Shown: one piece after another, positions 1 to 8,479 of the stretch | Position numbering within the stretch: the first letter of the stretch is position 1 | How the letters are laid out: every line of letters starts with the position of its first letter | Source: Isohypsibius dastychi | Taxonomy: Eukaryota > Tardigrada > Eutardigrada > Parachela > Isohypsibiidae | Reading direction: 5' to 3' | Assembly (NCBI GenBank): GCA_034696485.1 | Contig: JAQIWT010000770.1 | Location: forward strand, 1-15,280 | Length of the DNA stretch: 15,280 bases | Notes under the pieces: generated by a model | Told to the model about the DNA's origin: nothing | Database searches by the model: none | What the model saw: the letters and a program-made list of their open reading frames with translations, nothing else | Position numbers and translations under genes: made by a program

Positions 1-720
1 TTGGTCCCATCAGCACGAACAGCCAGGGACACAGTGAAATTCTCCTTCAAACATGGGGGAGAAATTACATGAACATGGGCATTTCCGGTGCGTTCCAAAG
101 TTTTGGAGCCCATCGTCAACCGTCCAAGGGACGTTTGATCAAAATTCAAGATGCGGGATGGCTCATTCTCCTTCATCACTTCTTGCATTTCCACCATAAA
201 ATTGACAATCCCTACCTGTGAATAACCGAATTCAGCACACAAGCCAATTTGTTGATATCAAAATTAACAAGCTTACGTTGTCTTCCTCCGAAAAGTCAGT
301 CTTGCGCTGACAATGATTGGGCTTTCTGCTCGAAAAACGATGTCGTTTCATGAATCCTTTCATCCAACGGTACGAAGCCTTGAAATTCTGGATATCCAAA
401 GTTGCTGCAATTTCCGTTGCTTTGGTTTGAGCATCTTTCTGGTCCACGATTAATAATTTGGATCTTTGGTCTTCCACTGATGCCGACAGCTGCTTCTCAA
501 CTTCAGGATACATAGGTGTGCGACTTATCTTTTTTTCTGGCGTGTAGATCCTTCCTTGGTTGTGAATCCATCGCACAACATTTCTCCTCGGAATGTTCAG
601 TTTCTTCGATATCGCATAAGGGCTGACCCGCTCTTCATATAATTTCAGCACCTCTGCAACCTGATTATGCATATATTTCTTCTGCTTCTTCTCATGGGAA
701 GAAGGTGCAGGTGGGGCCAT
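1..720 (-). CDS. pogo/Tigger-like DDE transposase, 5' part (two exons, runs off left edge)
   Basis: Cut-and-paste DNA transposase of the pogo/Tigger (CENP-B-like) group, acting on transposon DNA in the nucleus. The start is the ATG at 718-720 (MAPPAPSSHEKKQ); the frame is open further upstream but not protein-like there. Residues about 17-60 form a psq-type helix-turn-helix (EVLKLYEERVSPYAISKKLN). Residues about 75-135 resemble a CENPB-type second HTH, with KASYRWMKGFMKRHRFSSRK at its end. A donor GTAAGC follows codon GAC-AAC, and an acceptor TTATTCACAG lies at 217-216, giving a phase 0 intron at 276-216 (61 nt). Exon 2 (215-1) starts the DDE domain: ILNFDQTSLGRL holds the first catalytic Asp, then MGSKTLERTGNAHVHVI. 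No stop or frameshift is seen in the visible part. The rest of the DDE domain and both transposon ends lie outside or were not recognised. A domesticated host gene is an alternative, since the intron is clean. Confidence 0.8.
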
Positions 721-930
721 GTATAAGCTACAGTGACAACAGATATGTATGTACCGAAAATATCCGATTTTGAAGCAAAATCGGTGAGGCTGCGCATGCG
801 GGTACCGCAAGGTGTTTTGGCTTACTGCCTTTGCATAGCATAGGAATGGATGCCCTGGCTCGCTTACTTGATTTACTGAATCAAGTTTGTTTTGTACCAC
901 TTGATCGGCAGAACGGAGTATCATTTCTAG

Positions 931-2292
931 ATACCCCATCATTTTATCATTCGAAAATCACTGCTCCATCAAACAACAAGATGTCATGGCCACTCATCTG
1001 CGCAACATTCTCCAGGACATGCTCTACTCGGAATTCCCAAAAGATTCCGAGGCTAGCTTACCCTCTCCAGAGCAACTGAAAGGTAGGGTTCTAGTCAAAT
1101 CTACAAAGCATACCCTACTGGCGCAGACACCAGATGACAAAATCGACTATGATATTTCGAAGAATGCCATGGATGGCGCTGATATTGATCCTAAGGAAGA
1201 CGTGCAAATTCGATCGAAATCTTCCTTGAAATCCTCGAAATCAGAACCGGTTGGCGGAGAGAAGAATAAACACGCCAAACTATCACCACTGTTATCCAAT
1301 GAAATATACCTGCATGCAGTCAAATTCAAAGGATACCAGCATGCCAAATCTAGCGGTAAGAAACACCGTAGTTCAATGTGAACATATCAAATTTCTCAAT
1401 CATTATGGATTGTTGAAAATTGAAGTGTGATGTAGGGAAGTTTTATGAAATGAGCTCCCTATCTGAATCAAAATGTCGGATGCTATACGAAAAAAGCCGT
1501 GATGACCTCTTGGCTCATTGTCGTCATCAACTGGTCCGCGTCTACCCCGATGCCAAGCGCACAGATTCGACTAACTATGACCCAATACCGATGCTCCACG
1601 CTGGCTGTCAGATCGTCGCTCTGAACTATCAAGACCGACATCCAGAAACACAAATCTATAAAGCCATGTTTTTGAATAACGGAGGGTGTGGCTATCTGCT
1701 CAAACCGGAGTATATGCGCAAACAGGGTGATGAGGTGGAGGCGGGGAGAACTGTTCAAAGCGTACCGATGAATTTGAGAGTCACTGTCATCAGTGCGCAA
1801 CATTTGCCCAAACCTGATGGCGTAGCTGGTCAAGATATCACAGACCCATTTGTTGTGGTGCAGATTGCGGGATGTGAGCGGGATTCACGGAGAGAAAAGA
1901 CTGTTATGATCAATAACAACGGTATTTTTTACGAGTTCTAGAATGGCAGTGATCAGTTTGGGTGTTGTAGGTTTTAACCCGATCTGGAATCAGGTGTTTG
2001 AATTTGTGATCCAAGAGCCAGAATTCGCGGTATTCCGACTGGAGGTCCGGGACCAAGATAGTCTAACCAGTGAAATGGTTGCCCACTATACCATTCCTGT
2101 ATCCTGTATGCAGCAAGGTGTGTAGTCATCGAAAACCCACATAATGTGGCTTTTATTATTCGCCGAATATTGCCCTATGAAAAACGTTTTGTTAAAGGTT
2201 ACCGTCATGTGGAGCTTTTCGATAAGAACGATCTGCCACTTGAGCCAGCCACACTCTTCATCCGTGTCCAGAAACCCGCTCAGTTCACCTGA
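931..2292 (+). CDS. phosphoinositide phospholipase C, delta-like; 3' four exons (5' part outside window)
   Basis: Hydrolyses PI(4,5)P2 to IP3 and diacylglycerol at the plasma membrane. Exons by frame continuity: 931-1355, 1436-1921, 1971-2117, 2198-2292 (stop TGA 2290-2292); introns are 80, 49 and 80 nt, all phase 1. The first exon follows acceptor TTTCTAG and opens in the end of the X domain (YPIILSFENHCSIKQQDVMA, then LPSPEQLKGRVLVK). A Lys/Ser-rich X-Y linker follows. The Y domain starts at LSNEIYLHAVKFKGY, continues in exon 2 with FYEMSSLSESK and RVYPDAKRTDSTNY (substrate-binding Arg region), and ends at AGCQIVALNYQ and NGGCGYLLKP. The C2 domain runs from LRVTVISAQHLPKPDG through DPFVVVQI, GFNPIWNQVFEF and IPVSCMQQ to YRHVELFDKNDLPLEPATLF. 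The PH, EF-hand and first part of X with the catalytic His lie upstream. Ending right after C2 fits the delta class better than beta, gamma or epsilon. No frameshift is seen. Confidence 0.9.
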
Positions 2293-2725
2293 TGAGTGTG
2301 CTTTTCTGAACCACTCAGTTCTAATTACAACTGATGTACAGAGTAGAGCACACGAAATACGGATGTTATGAAATTTCGCTTATTCCCCCAACTCAGCTCA
2401 GAGTGAAAATTACAGAATCGCACACTCAAATGGCCGTGCAAATAAACAGGCGACTTTATATGTACGATGTAAGGATATTCGATTAAAAACACATCACAAG
2501 AGCCTACAAAGGTGACAGAGTAATGGGTAAAGTGACGAAATGAATAATCAAAGCGTAGCATGTAAGTGTACGGTATCGAGCTGGGTACTTCAATCGGTGT
2601 CTGAGAGCGGTCGTACGCTTTTTCTGGAATTAGCAGGTACCATAGTCGGATATCCTAAAAGCCTGAAATACACATTTCGCTAAATGCAATGCGCACGAGC
2701 ATCTAGCTGAGTTCCATTTCGAAAA
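2293..2725. other. PLC 3' UTR and upstream region of the GPCR
   Basis: No coding exon recognised. It holds the likely PLC 3' UTR and the 5' flank of the GPCR gene. I see no clear TATA box or initiator. The open frames here lack protein-like composition. Confidence 0.5.
2441..2446 (+). terminator. candidate poly(A) signal AATAAA of the PLC gene
   Basis: Perfect AATAAA about 150 nt after the PLC stop codon and before the GPCR start. It is the only canonical hexamer noted in that gap, so it is the likely 3' end signal; the cleavage site cannot be seen. Confidence 0.5.
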
Positions 2726-3658
2726 ATGTCGGAGTTTTCCAACTTGACCTTTATTAACGGGACAGTTGCCTATGTTTCATACGACAACCTCACCATTACC
2801 ACCGTCGTCTTCATGTCAATAGCTTGTGCGATGACCCTAGGCCTTAACATTCCAGTTGTGATCGCCTTCATCCGTGACCCACGCATTCGCACGCCATTCA
2901 ATCTGTTCATCTTACACCTCACTCTAACTGACCTTTCTATTACATTATTTGTTATGCCAGTTACAATTAAGAACACCTTGTCCCCACCTTGGAACCACGA
3001 TTACAGACTGTGCACTTGGTTACTGTTAAATGGCTGGGTTTGCTGCGGAGCTGGAACGACGTCGGTAATGCTGATCAGTTTGGATAGATTGTGGTCTCTA
3101 GCGATGCCGATTCACTATCGTAATCACCGATCAAAAAAACTGACAACCACCATTTGCATTTCGATGTGGATTTATTTGTTTGTGCTCCAGCTAGCGTTTT
3201 CTCTTCGCGATGAAAATTACCGGGACCTGCGTTTTTGCCGGTCGAACTTCCAGGCTCAAGGGGAATACGCCACCGCTCTGGAAGTCATGTTCTTCTTGGG
3301 GCCTTTGATTGTAGTGGTGGGTTGTTATGTTGCGATTATTTATTTGCTGACGAAACGGAGGCAGACTGTGAAGCCATTAGTGGTTCAAGATGAAAGGAAT
3401 GGTGAGATTGAGAAACAGGAGCGCAAGTTGTTGGCAGCGTTGATTTGGATTGCGGCGTGTATGATTCTGTTTTGGGGTCCAGCGACGATATTCTTCATCA
3501 TGGCTTCGTATCTAGACGGGATTTATAGCGTGACGGCTGCGGCGGCGGTGACTTGTTTAGAGTACTTCAACTGTATGATTAATCCTTTCATTTATCATAA
3601 TAGTCTGCCCGATATTCATCGTGCGGTGAATAACCTGTTTCGTCGGCGGAAGATTTAA
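2726..3658 (+). CDS. orphan rhodopsin-like (class A) GPCR, intronless, 310 aa
   Basis: Seven-helix plasma-membrane receptor coupling an unknown ligand to G proteins. Complete single exon from ATG to TAA. The N-terminus is short with three N-glycosylation sites (N6, N11, N21). Class A landmarks are in register: N41 (1.50, LGLNIPV), D69 (2.50, LTLTDLS), C96 (3.25), R121 (3.50, SLDRLWS), W148 (4.50), C171 in the second extracellular loop as disulfide partner, P193 and Y201 (5.50 and 5.58), FWGP 249-252 (6.47-6.50) and NPFIY 286-290 (7.49-7.53). DRY is DRL; position 3.32 is Gly103, not the Asp of aminergic receptors; 6.44 is Met249-5 rather than Phe. The third intracellular loop is short and basic, and the tail ends in RRRKI with no palmitoylation Cys. 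The motif style around TM3/TM4 and TM7 recalls amine or muscarinic-type receptors, but the missing Asp argues against amine binding. Ligand unknown. Confidence 0.9.
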   Translation: MSEFSNLTFINGTVAYVSYDNLTITTVVFMSIACAMTLGLNIPVVIAFIRDPRIRTPFNLFILHLTLTDLSITLFVMPVTIKNTLSPPWNHDYRLCTWLLLNGWVCCGAGTTSVMLISLDRLWSLAMPIHYRNHRSKKLTTTICISMWIYLFVLQLAFSLRDENYRDLRFCRSNFQAQGEYATALEVMFFLGPLIVVVGCYVAIIYLLTKRRQTVKPLVVQDERNGEIEKQERKLLAALIWIAACMILFWGPATIFFIMASYLDGIYSVTAAAAVTCLEYFNCMINPFIYHNSLPDIHRAVNNLFRRRKI

Positions 3659-4354
3659 TAGTCTATGACGATCAATACTGTAAAAACGTAACAAAGAGCT
3701 AAATGGGCACACTTTGTATGGCGAGTAACTGATTTCCTCTGTCATTTGCACTTAAATTAAGCTTTTCGGATTGCACTTTAGTACTTTTTGAAGGATACCA
3801 GTAAATAAGAGATCAGCAGGTATCTCATAGAGTGAAACATCGTGCAGATTTACTTCAGCTATTATCTGCTCTCTCACAGCCTACACCCCCCCCCCCTATA
3901 ATAGAGTACCAAACGGTACTCGTCGATGGGTCTGGTTACTCTTTTCCCTTAATCGTTGAAACAATCCATGGATGGATATGATCAGTCTAGTTGCAAAAGG
4001 ACGATCCACGATGAAAAGCCATTGTGAATTCAGCAAATAACAGTATAACAAGTATGACGTTACTTGCACCCTAATGCAACTCGAAACTCACTGTAACCAA
4101 AGGACGCTTCCTCGCAGATACTAGGTATTTCCCTTACTCGGTCGTACTCTGAACTTCAACATGGCCACACGGACGAGCAGCTCAACAACATTCAAACTGA
4201 CTGGCAGTCAAATCGTATTTACTAGAAATCTTGGGAAGGTTTCCTAATCCAGCCAGACTACTGTGCTGAACAGATTATTGATGATGATCCACTTATTCCG
4301 ATATGGTGCTCGTGAACATGATGCAGTGACGATCATCCAAAACGTATATTCCAG
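3659..4354. other. intergenic region between GPCR and lipocalin genes
   Basis: No confident gene. It should contain the GPCR 3' UTR and the undetected first (signal peptide) exon of the lipocalin gene. A stretch after a good acceptor (TTTACTAG ending near 4224) reads KSWEGFLIQPDYCAEQ and on to a stop after about 29 codons; this may be an exon, but its frame does not join the lipocalin exon in a simple way. An 11-nt C run is listed separately. Confidence 0.4.
3886..3896. repeat. poly(C) run, 11 nt
   Basis: Eleven uninterrupted C bases in intergenic DNA. A mononucleotide tract likely to vary in length between individuals or sequencing reads. Confidence 0.8.
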
Positions 4355-5131
4355 GGCCAGTTGCAATCAGCGCGACATGCTCGGCAATTGCCCCGCAAAA
4401 GGTCGACGTTGATTTGGAAGCCGTATGTCAAATATTTCTACCAATTCGAATTCCCCTTCCATCATAAGGTTTTTTAAGAGTCTTGGGATTTGGTATACTT
4501 ACTTGTCCGGTCCAACTGCGCCAGTAACCAACTTCACGACATTCACTAATCCAATGGTCGCCTACCAGAGCATTGGATACTTGGGTAACTCTGTTCAAAA
4601 GCAAGCTCAATCAATGGAGATTCAGTTCCGTCTTCCTGGCGCAACCGGCTGTAACTACGTCTATCTACAAGTCAACCGTACTACGTGCGGAACACTCAAA
4701 CAGGACTACTGGATTGTTGGAAGTCCCACCATTTCAGGTAAAATATTATCCAGCAAAACTCAGATTTTGAAAATGAGTGATTCCTTGATTTGTTCCATCT
4801 AGGTTACGAGGTAAAGGTTACCCTTTACTCTGACCCGAACTTTATTCAGATTCTTCAAAAGTGCCTTGGTGTAAACTGCGCTGATGGTCAAGATGTCCTT
4901 GTTCACATTCGACGAAAGCCCGCTGAACTGACAGAAGAGGAAGTGGCGGCGATTAACAGCATCACTGATGTCACCCTGGCCCCTTATTGCCTTTCCAGTG
5001 GCGACTTGAGAGTAGTTGGGGGTGTGGGAACTTCTGCGATTTGTCCATTCCAGAACAGACCGGTCGACTATTTAAGTCAGCTGAAAAGCCTGAAGCTCGC
5101 AAGTAAAACGAAATGCCAGCTACCGTGTTAG
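4355..5131 (+). CDS. lipocalin (apolipoprotein D-like secreted carrier), 5' exon missing
   Basis: Likely extracellular carrier of a small hydrophobic ligand. Exons: about 4355-4422 (acceptor TATATTCCAG), 4479-4737 and 4803-5131 (TAG 5129-5131). Introns are 4423-4478 (56 nt, donor GTATGT, phase 0) and 4738-4802 (65 nt, phase 1). All three lipocalin conserved regions appear in order: ISATCSAIAPQKVDVDLEA then SLGIWYTYLSG (Cys plus G-x-W region); YEVKVTLYSDPNF (TDY-like region); DVLVHIRRKPAELTEEEV (Arg region followed by the C-terminal helix, like the R-T-P-x-L segment). Cysteines lie before the barrel, in GCNY, RTTCGT, QKCLGVNC, APYCLS, ICPF and at the C-terminal KCQLPC, so several disulfides are likely. 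The visible part codes roughly 218 residues, near usual lipocalin size. The signal peptide must sit in an unidentified upstream exon. Family assignment rests on the three motifs; subfamily is not claimed. Confidence 0.65.
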
Positions 5132-5337
5132 AAAGCAAAGGCTGGGCGTGACGTTTCAATTTGCCGTTCAGAATTTACATGTTTTCTTTCATTTCGAAAC
5201 CGTTTGTGAAATCCTATCGCTTCTTTGTGAGTGGTAATGGTGGATTCCACCAGAGTACAGTACATGTTACGTACATTTCGTCATGTCCCTTTCTCCTGAA
5301 GCACTTTCAAGAAGTCACTCATCTGTGGAGGCCCTGT

Positions 5338-5343
5338 ATTAAA
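5338..5343 (+). terminator. candidate poly(A) signal ATTAAA of the lipocalin gene
   Basis: ATTAAA, the commonest variant hexamer, about 207 nt after the lipocalin stop. No canonical AATAAA was noticed nearer. Confidence 0.3.
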
Positions 5344-5436
5344 CTCCTGTATACAGTACATTTCGTACATTCCCGTATCACTAACGTATACAATCAGTTT
5401 CGAGCAGTGGCGTAAGAAGTCCATATTTTTTGGTGA

Positions 5437-5610
5437 CCCCCCTCCCCCTGCCCATTTCTTAGGCCAGAATATCAGGGACTTTTTGGAAGAGCCTCACCTC
5501 CCTTATTAGGCGAACTTTTTGTATCAGCAAACCCCGTAAAGTTCAGAAAAGATCAACCTCAAGCAATCCCCCCCCCCCCCCCGAATTGGTCAACCCCCAC
5601 CCACTCCCAG
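5437..5610. repeat. C-rich tracts including a 15-nt poly(C) run
   Basis: C-rich patch at 5437-5453, then an uninterrupted run of 15 C at 5568-5582, then CAACCCCCACCCACTCCC at about 5591-5608. The minus strand is correspondingly G-rich with several runs of four or more G. Intergenic, no coding content seen. Confidence 0.75.
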
Positions 5611-5867
5611 TGATACTTTCGTGCAGTTTGGTAGCGGAAGTACAGGATGTAATTTATGGATCGGCGTGACGTCTGGCGAAATCTTCTAGGATTCTCTACT
5701 GCTACTTGCAGTTCAGTGTATACCGTCATGTGGCCCGTACGACGGACATAAGCAGCCACCGATTTGCATTAATTTGGCTAATTCGTTCTCAACCGTGAGA
5801 AAGTCGACATTCAATAGTGCGATGCCACGCTTCAAGTCGTTAACACATTTTAATCCAAAAAGTACGA

Positions 5868-5931
5868 ACGGTTTAGCTTATACGGTTTAGCTTAACGGTT
5901 TAGCTTTTAGCTTTAGTTACGGTTTAGCTTA
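5868..5931. repeat. short tandem repeat, unit ACGGTTTAGCTTA
   Basis: The 13-nt unit occurs at 5868-5880 and 5882-5894, with one base between, then 12 of 13 bases again from 5895, a degenerate TTAGCTTTAGTT spacer, and a full copy at 5919-5931. It is a local expansion of a GGTTTAGCTT motif in non-coding DNA. The rest of 5611-6443 shows no gene I can support. Confidence 0.8.
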
Positions 5932-6443
5932 TCGCCCCAGTTTCCTCTTGCTTATTGATTGTTTACAGTAAAGTACCGCACACACACATCACTTTTTGAT
6001 GTTAATTATGCAGATGAGCTGGCTAGAGAGAGACGAGCAATCGGACTGAACTAACCACCATGACAAGAAATCAAAATTATCGATTGTTATCAAGCATACA
6101 AAAAGTTTCTTGTGTTTTTCAAAGACGTGACGCTCCGCATGTGAGCCTATAATTAACACATCAAAAGATGACAAATGGCTTTCGGTGCTCGTAAACAAAA
6201 CGTACACATGGTGGAAAAACAGAGCGTACCGTAATGCTTGCTCAGAAATTATTCATAAGTGCCAACCAACTACAATTTCTGTTCTTTTGGAAGCGCGGCG
6301 CTCCACATCCTTGTCTATCGCACGGTTGCTCGCACTATTAGCGCTGACAGCCGTAATCATCATAAATACCAATCGTGATGTATGTTATTGTTATTTTTAT
6401 TGTTGATTTCTTCACTCTTGAAACACACACTGATACATCACGA

Positions 6444-7404
6444 ATGGCGGGTCTACTTTCTGTCCTATTAGGTCTGCAGATGATCGCTATCATTTCAGCC
6501 GTAGCATTCCGTGGGAGATCTCGCCAGTCCAACACATGCGCACCCTCTCAGTTTGCAAAAGCAATTGGGTGTGAATGTGTCCTCGAAGGTTTGAAGTGTG
6601 CTGACCCCAAGAGTAGCTGCGTTCGCCAAGGTCAGCGCAACTCGTGCACTTGCTTGGCGCCGAGCATGGCGGTCAATGGACGATGCTCGGAAACATGTGT
6701 GGTCAGTGTCAACAAGGCTAGATTTATATCAAGCTGCCAACCGGACGGGACTCGACTCTGCGACGCAGAAATCACGGTGAGACCTTGCAAAATCATTTCT
6801 TCATTGAATGCTTTTGTTGTTTAATTTTCTTGAGTTATTAAAGTGTTTATATACCTAATTAGATATCAATATACCTAATTAGGTACCTGATTATAATCAA
6901 AATAGTAACTTTTCTTGTGAAATTGACTAAAATATATGTATGGTACGTGAACTTTCTAGACGAGGGGATGCACGGGAAGTGTGACACTGGAGCTGGAGCG
7001 GTTGTCTAGTGTGTACTTTGACAGACCTGCAATTGCTCCGGCGGGTGAGAGCACCGTTTTCTTCAGAATCGACCAATCAAAAGGACTTCCCTATGGGCTC
7101 ATTATCCAGAATCAAAATGCCCTGAGCTCGGGCGTTAACGGGGTGACAGACTTATTTCAATTTCTTGCTACTCCATTTACCTACGTGGACGCGCAGTGCT
7201 ATCAAGTGCGTGCCGTGGACGCGGCGGGAAATACGGCAACGTCCAACACGTTTTGTGTAAGCTGGTTGAGTGTTCACTTAGAAAAACAGTAATTTTGAAG
7301 GAGACTATTCGTTACAGATCAACTTCCAAGGACCGCTCTTTTCTGTTTGTTCCGGTGTCATACCGGCTGTATTCGCCGAAGCGACTCGACTGAGTCTACT
7401 TTGA
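6444..7404 (+). CDS. small secreted cysteine-rich protein (EGF/EB-like module plus beta-sandwich-like domain), three exons
   Basis: Predicted secreted protein of 238 residues, function unknown. Exons 6444-6776, 6960-7256, 7318-7404; introns 183 and 61 nt, both phase 0, with donors GTGAGA and GTAAGC and acceptors CTTTCTAG and CGTTACAG. The ATG at 6444 is preferred over the in-frame ATGs at 6375/6378 because MAGLLSVLLGLQMIAIISAV is a good signal peptide. Next comes a Cys-rich part with CADPKSSCVRQGQ, SCTCLAPSMAVNGRC and SETC, spaced like an EB or EGF-like module. Exon 2 begins TRGCTGSVTLELERL and ends FTYVDAQCYQVRAVDAAGN then TATSNTFC, recalling the last strands of a HYR, fibronectin III or Ig-like beta sandwich. 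Exon 3 codes INFQGPLFSVCSG and ends at TGA 7402-7404. No membrane anchor is seen. Domain names are by pattern only; I do not recognise the family. Confidence 0.7.
6850..6885. promoter_or_regulatory. duplicated TATACCTAATTAG with 14-bp palindrome in an intron
   Basis: TATACCTAATTAG occurs at 6850-6862 and again at 6870-6882. The second copy extends to the perfect palindrome TACCTAATTAGGTA (6872-6885). Each holds the homeodomain core TAATTA. The site lies in the only long intron of the secreted cysteine-rich gene, so an intronic regulatory element is possible; no direct evidence. Confidence 0.3.
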
Positions 7405-7475
7405 ACATTCTCTCAACATTCAAAGGTTGCGGTGTGACAGTACAGATGTAGCTCCTTGATGCAACAGCTCCTTGA

Positions 7476-7481
7476 AATAAA
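7476..7481 (+). terminator. poly(A) signal AATAAA of the secreted cysteine-rich gene
   Basis: Canonical AATAAA 72 nt after the stop codon at 7404, a typical distance for a short 3' UTR, which supports the placement of the last exon. Confidence 0.65.
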
Positions 7482-8479
7482 TCATGCAGTTTCTTCTCTT
7501 GGGTATACCGGGTTGTCCACTATTTTTGACTGTAAACTTTGGGGTAGTGCACCTCGCCCCCTTTTGCTCCAAAACTTGTGACATTTTCTGCAGTCGACGC
7601 AGAATTTATTCTTCTGTCTAATCAGTTGTCCAATTGAACGGGTGAGCACGAAATTCCGCCATCAGTGTCAAAAGAACAGGAAATGGTCAGGAGTTTTTTT
7701 GGCTTGGCCCGAAAACTTAAAATCTACGACACCGGTGAACACATTTTTTCTCCCCGCATCTTTTACGACTAATCTTTAAGACTTGAATGAGCTCAGTTTG
7801 TGAAGCGCTACAGTTTTCATAGTACGAGTAAATGTTTTGACATTGGGGGAAGCACCGAGAAGAAGATACAGACCAAAAATCGATAAAACCAAAAATCGTC
7901 GAAAACCCGTTTTCGGGTTGGTCACTGTTGGTTTTGCGTTGCTACTGATCTCCTGACGGATTGAACTGGCCTTTAAAGTCACTTTTCTGGTTGTCAAAGA
8001 AAATAACCAACAGACTGAAATAAATAACAAATAACGAATATGTCTCGTAGATCATATTCTGACTTTCCCGGTTCCTGCACTTTAAAAACCATGAAAATCA
8101 CCCCCAATGCATAGAAACGCACTGCAAAAGCGGCTTTTTATGCCTTCACAAGAAGCCTTTATATCGCCTTTTCGAACGAAGAATTTACCAGTTGGACGGG
8201 CCTTCAGATGACTAAAAAAAAGGCTTTATCTCTCCTCATTTTCTTTGGACTTTTAAAGGGGTTAGAATTCTGATGGCACTTCATCTTCCGTTCAAATTAG
8301 AAGGCCTCAAAACTCCTGCTTTAATGAGGGTTCTGATGACGTAATCATAGAATAAAAAATGTAGTCAAGTTTGGTTAATTGCTTGTTTCTTGTTTGAGCA
8401 AAATTTAAAATGACAGTAAACAGATCTCCTTTTTTCTGGTCAATACATGTGGAGGAACCCTGCGCTTACTTGTTGTTAT
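7482..8479. other. about 1 kb with no gene recognised
   Basis: AT-rich non-coding DNA with many T and A runs. Two copies of ACCAAAAATCG (7872-7882, 7888-7898) are followed by a small hairpin AACCCG-TTTT-CGGGTT (7904-7919). ATTAAA on the minus strand (8320-8325) could serve the unresolved minus-strand gene-like area to its right. Nothing else supportable. Confidence 0.5.

Noticed and set aside
831-1079. Plus-strand frame overlapping the PLC exon
   Set aside because: The alternative frame from 931 carries the PLC X-domain motifs in order, so this one is a shadow.
5161-5415. Plus-strand open frame of 84 codons after the lipocalin
   Set aside because: No ATG at its start, lies in the likely 3' UTR, and contains repeated ACAGTACAT-like sequence rather than coding character.
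5989-6207. Minus-strand open frame of 72 codons
   Set aside because: Starts at GTG, no splice or poly(A) support and no recognisable motif.
7776-8030. Minus-strand open frame of 84 codons with hydrophobic segments
   Set aside because: No ATG start, AT-rich context and no clear splice partners; hydrophobicity is expected from T-rich DNA.
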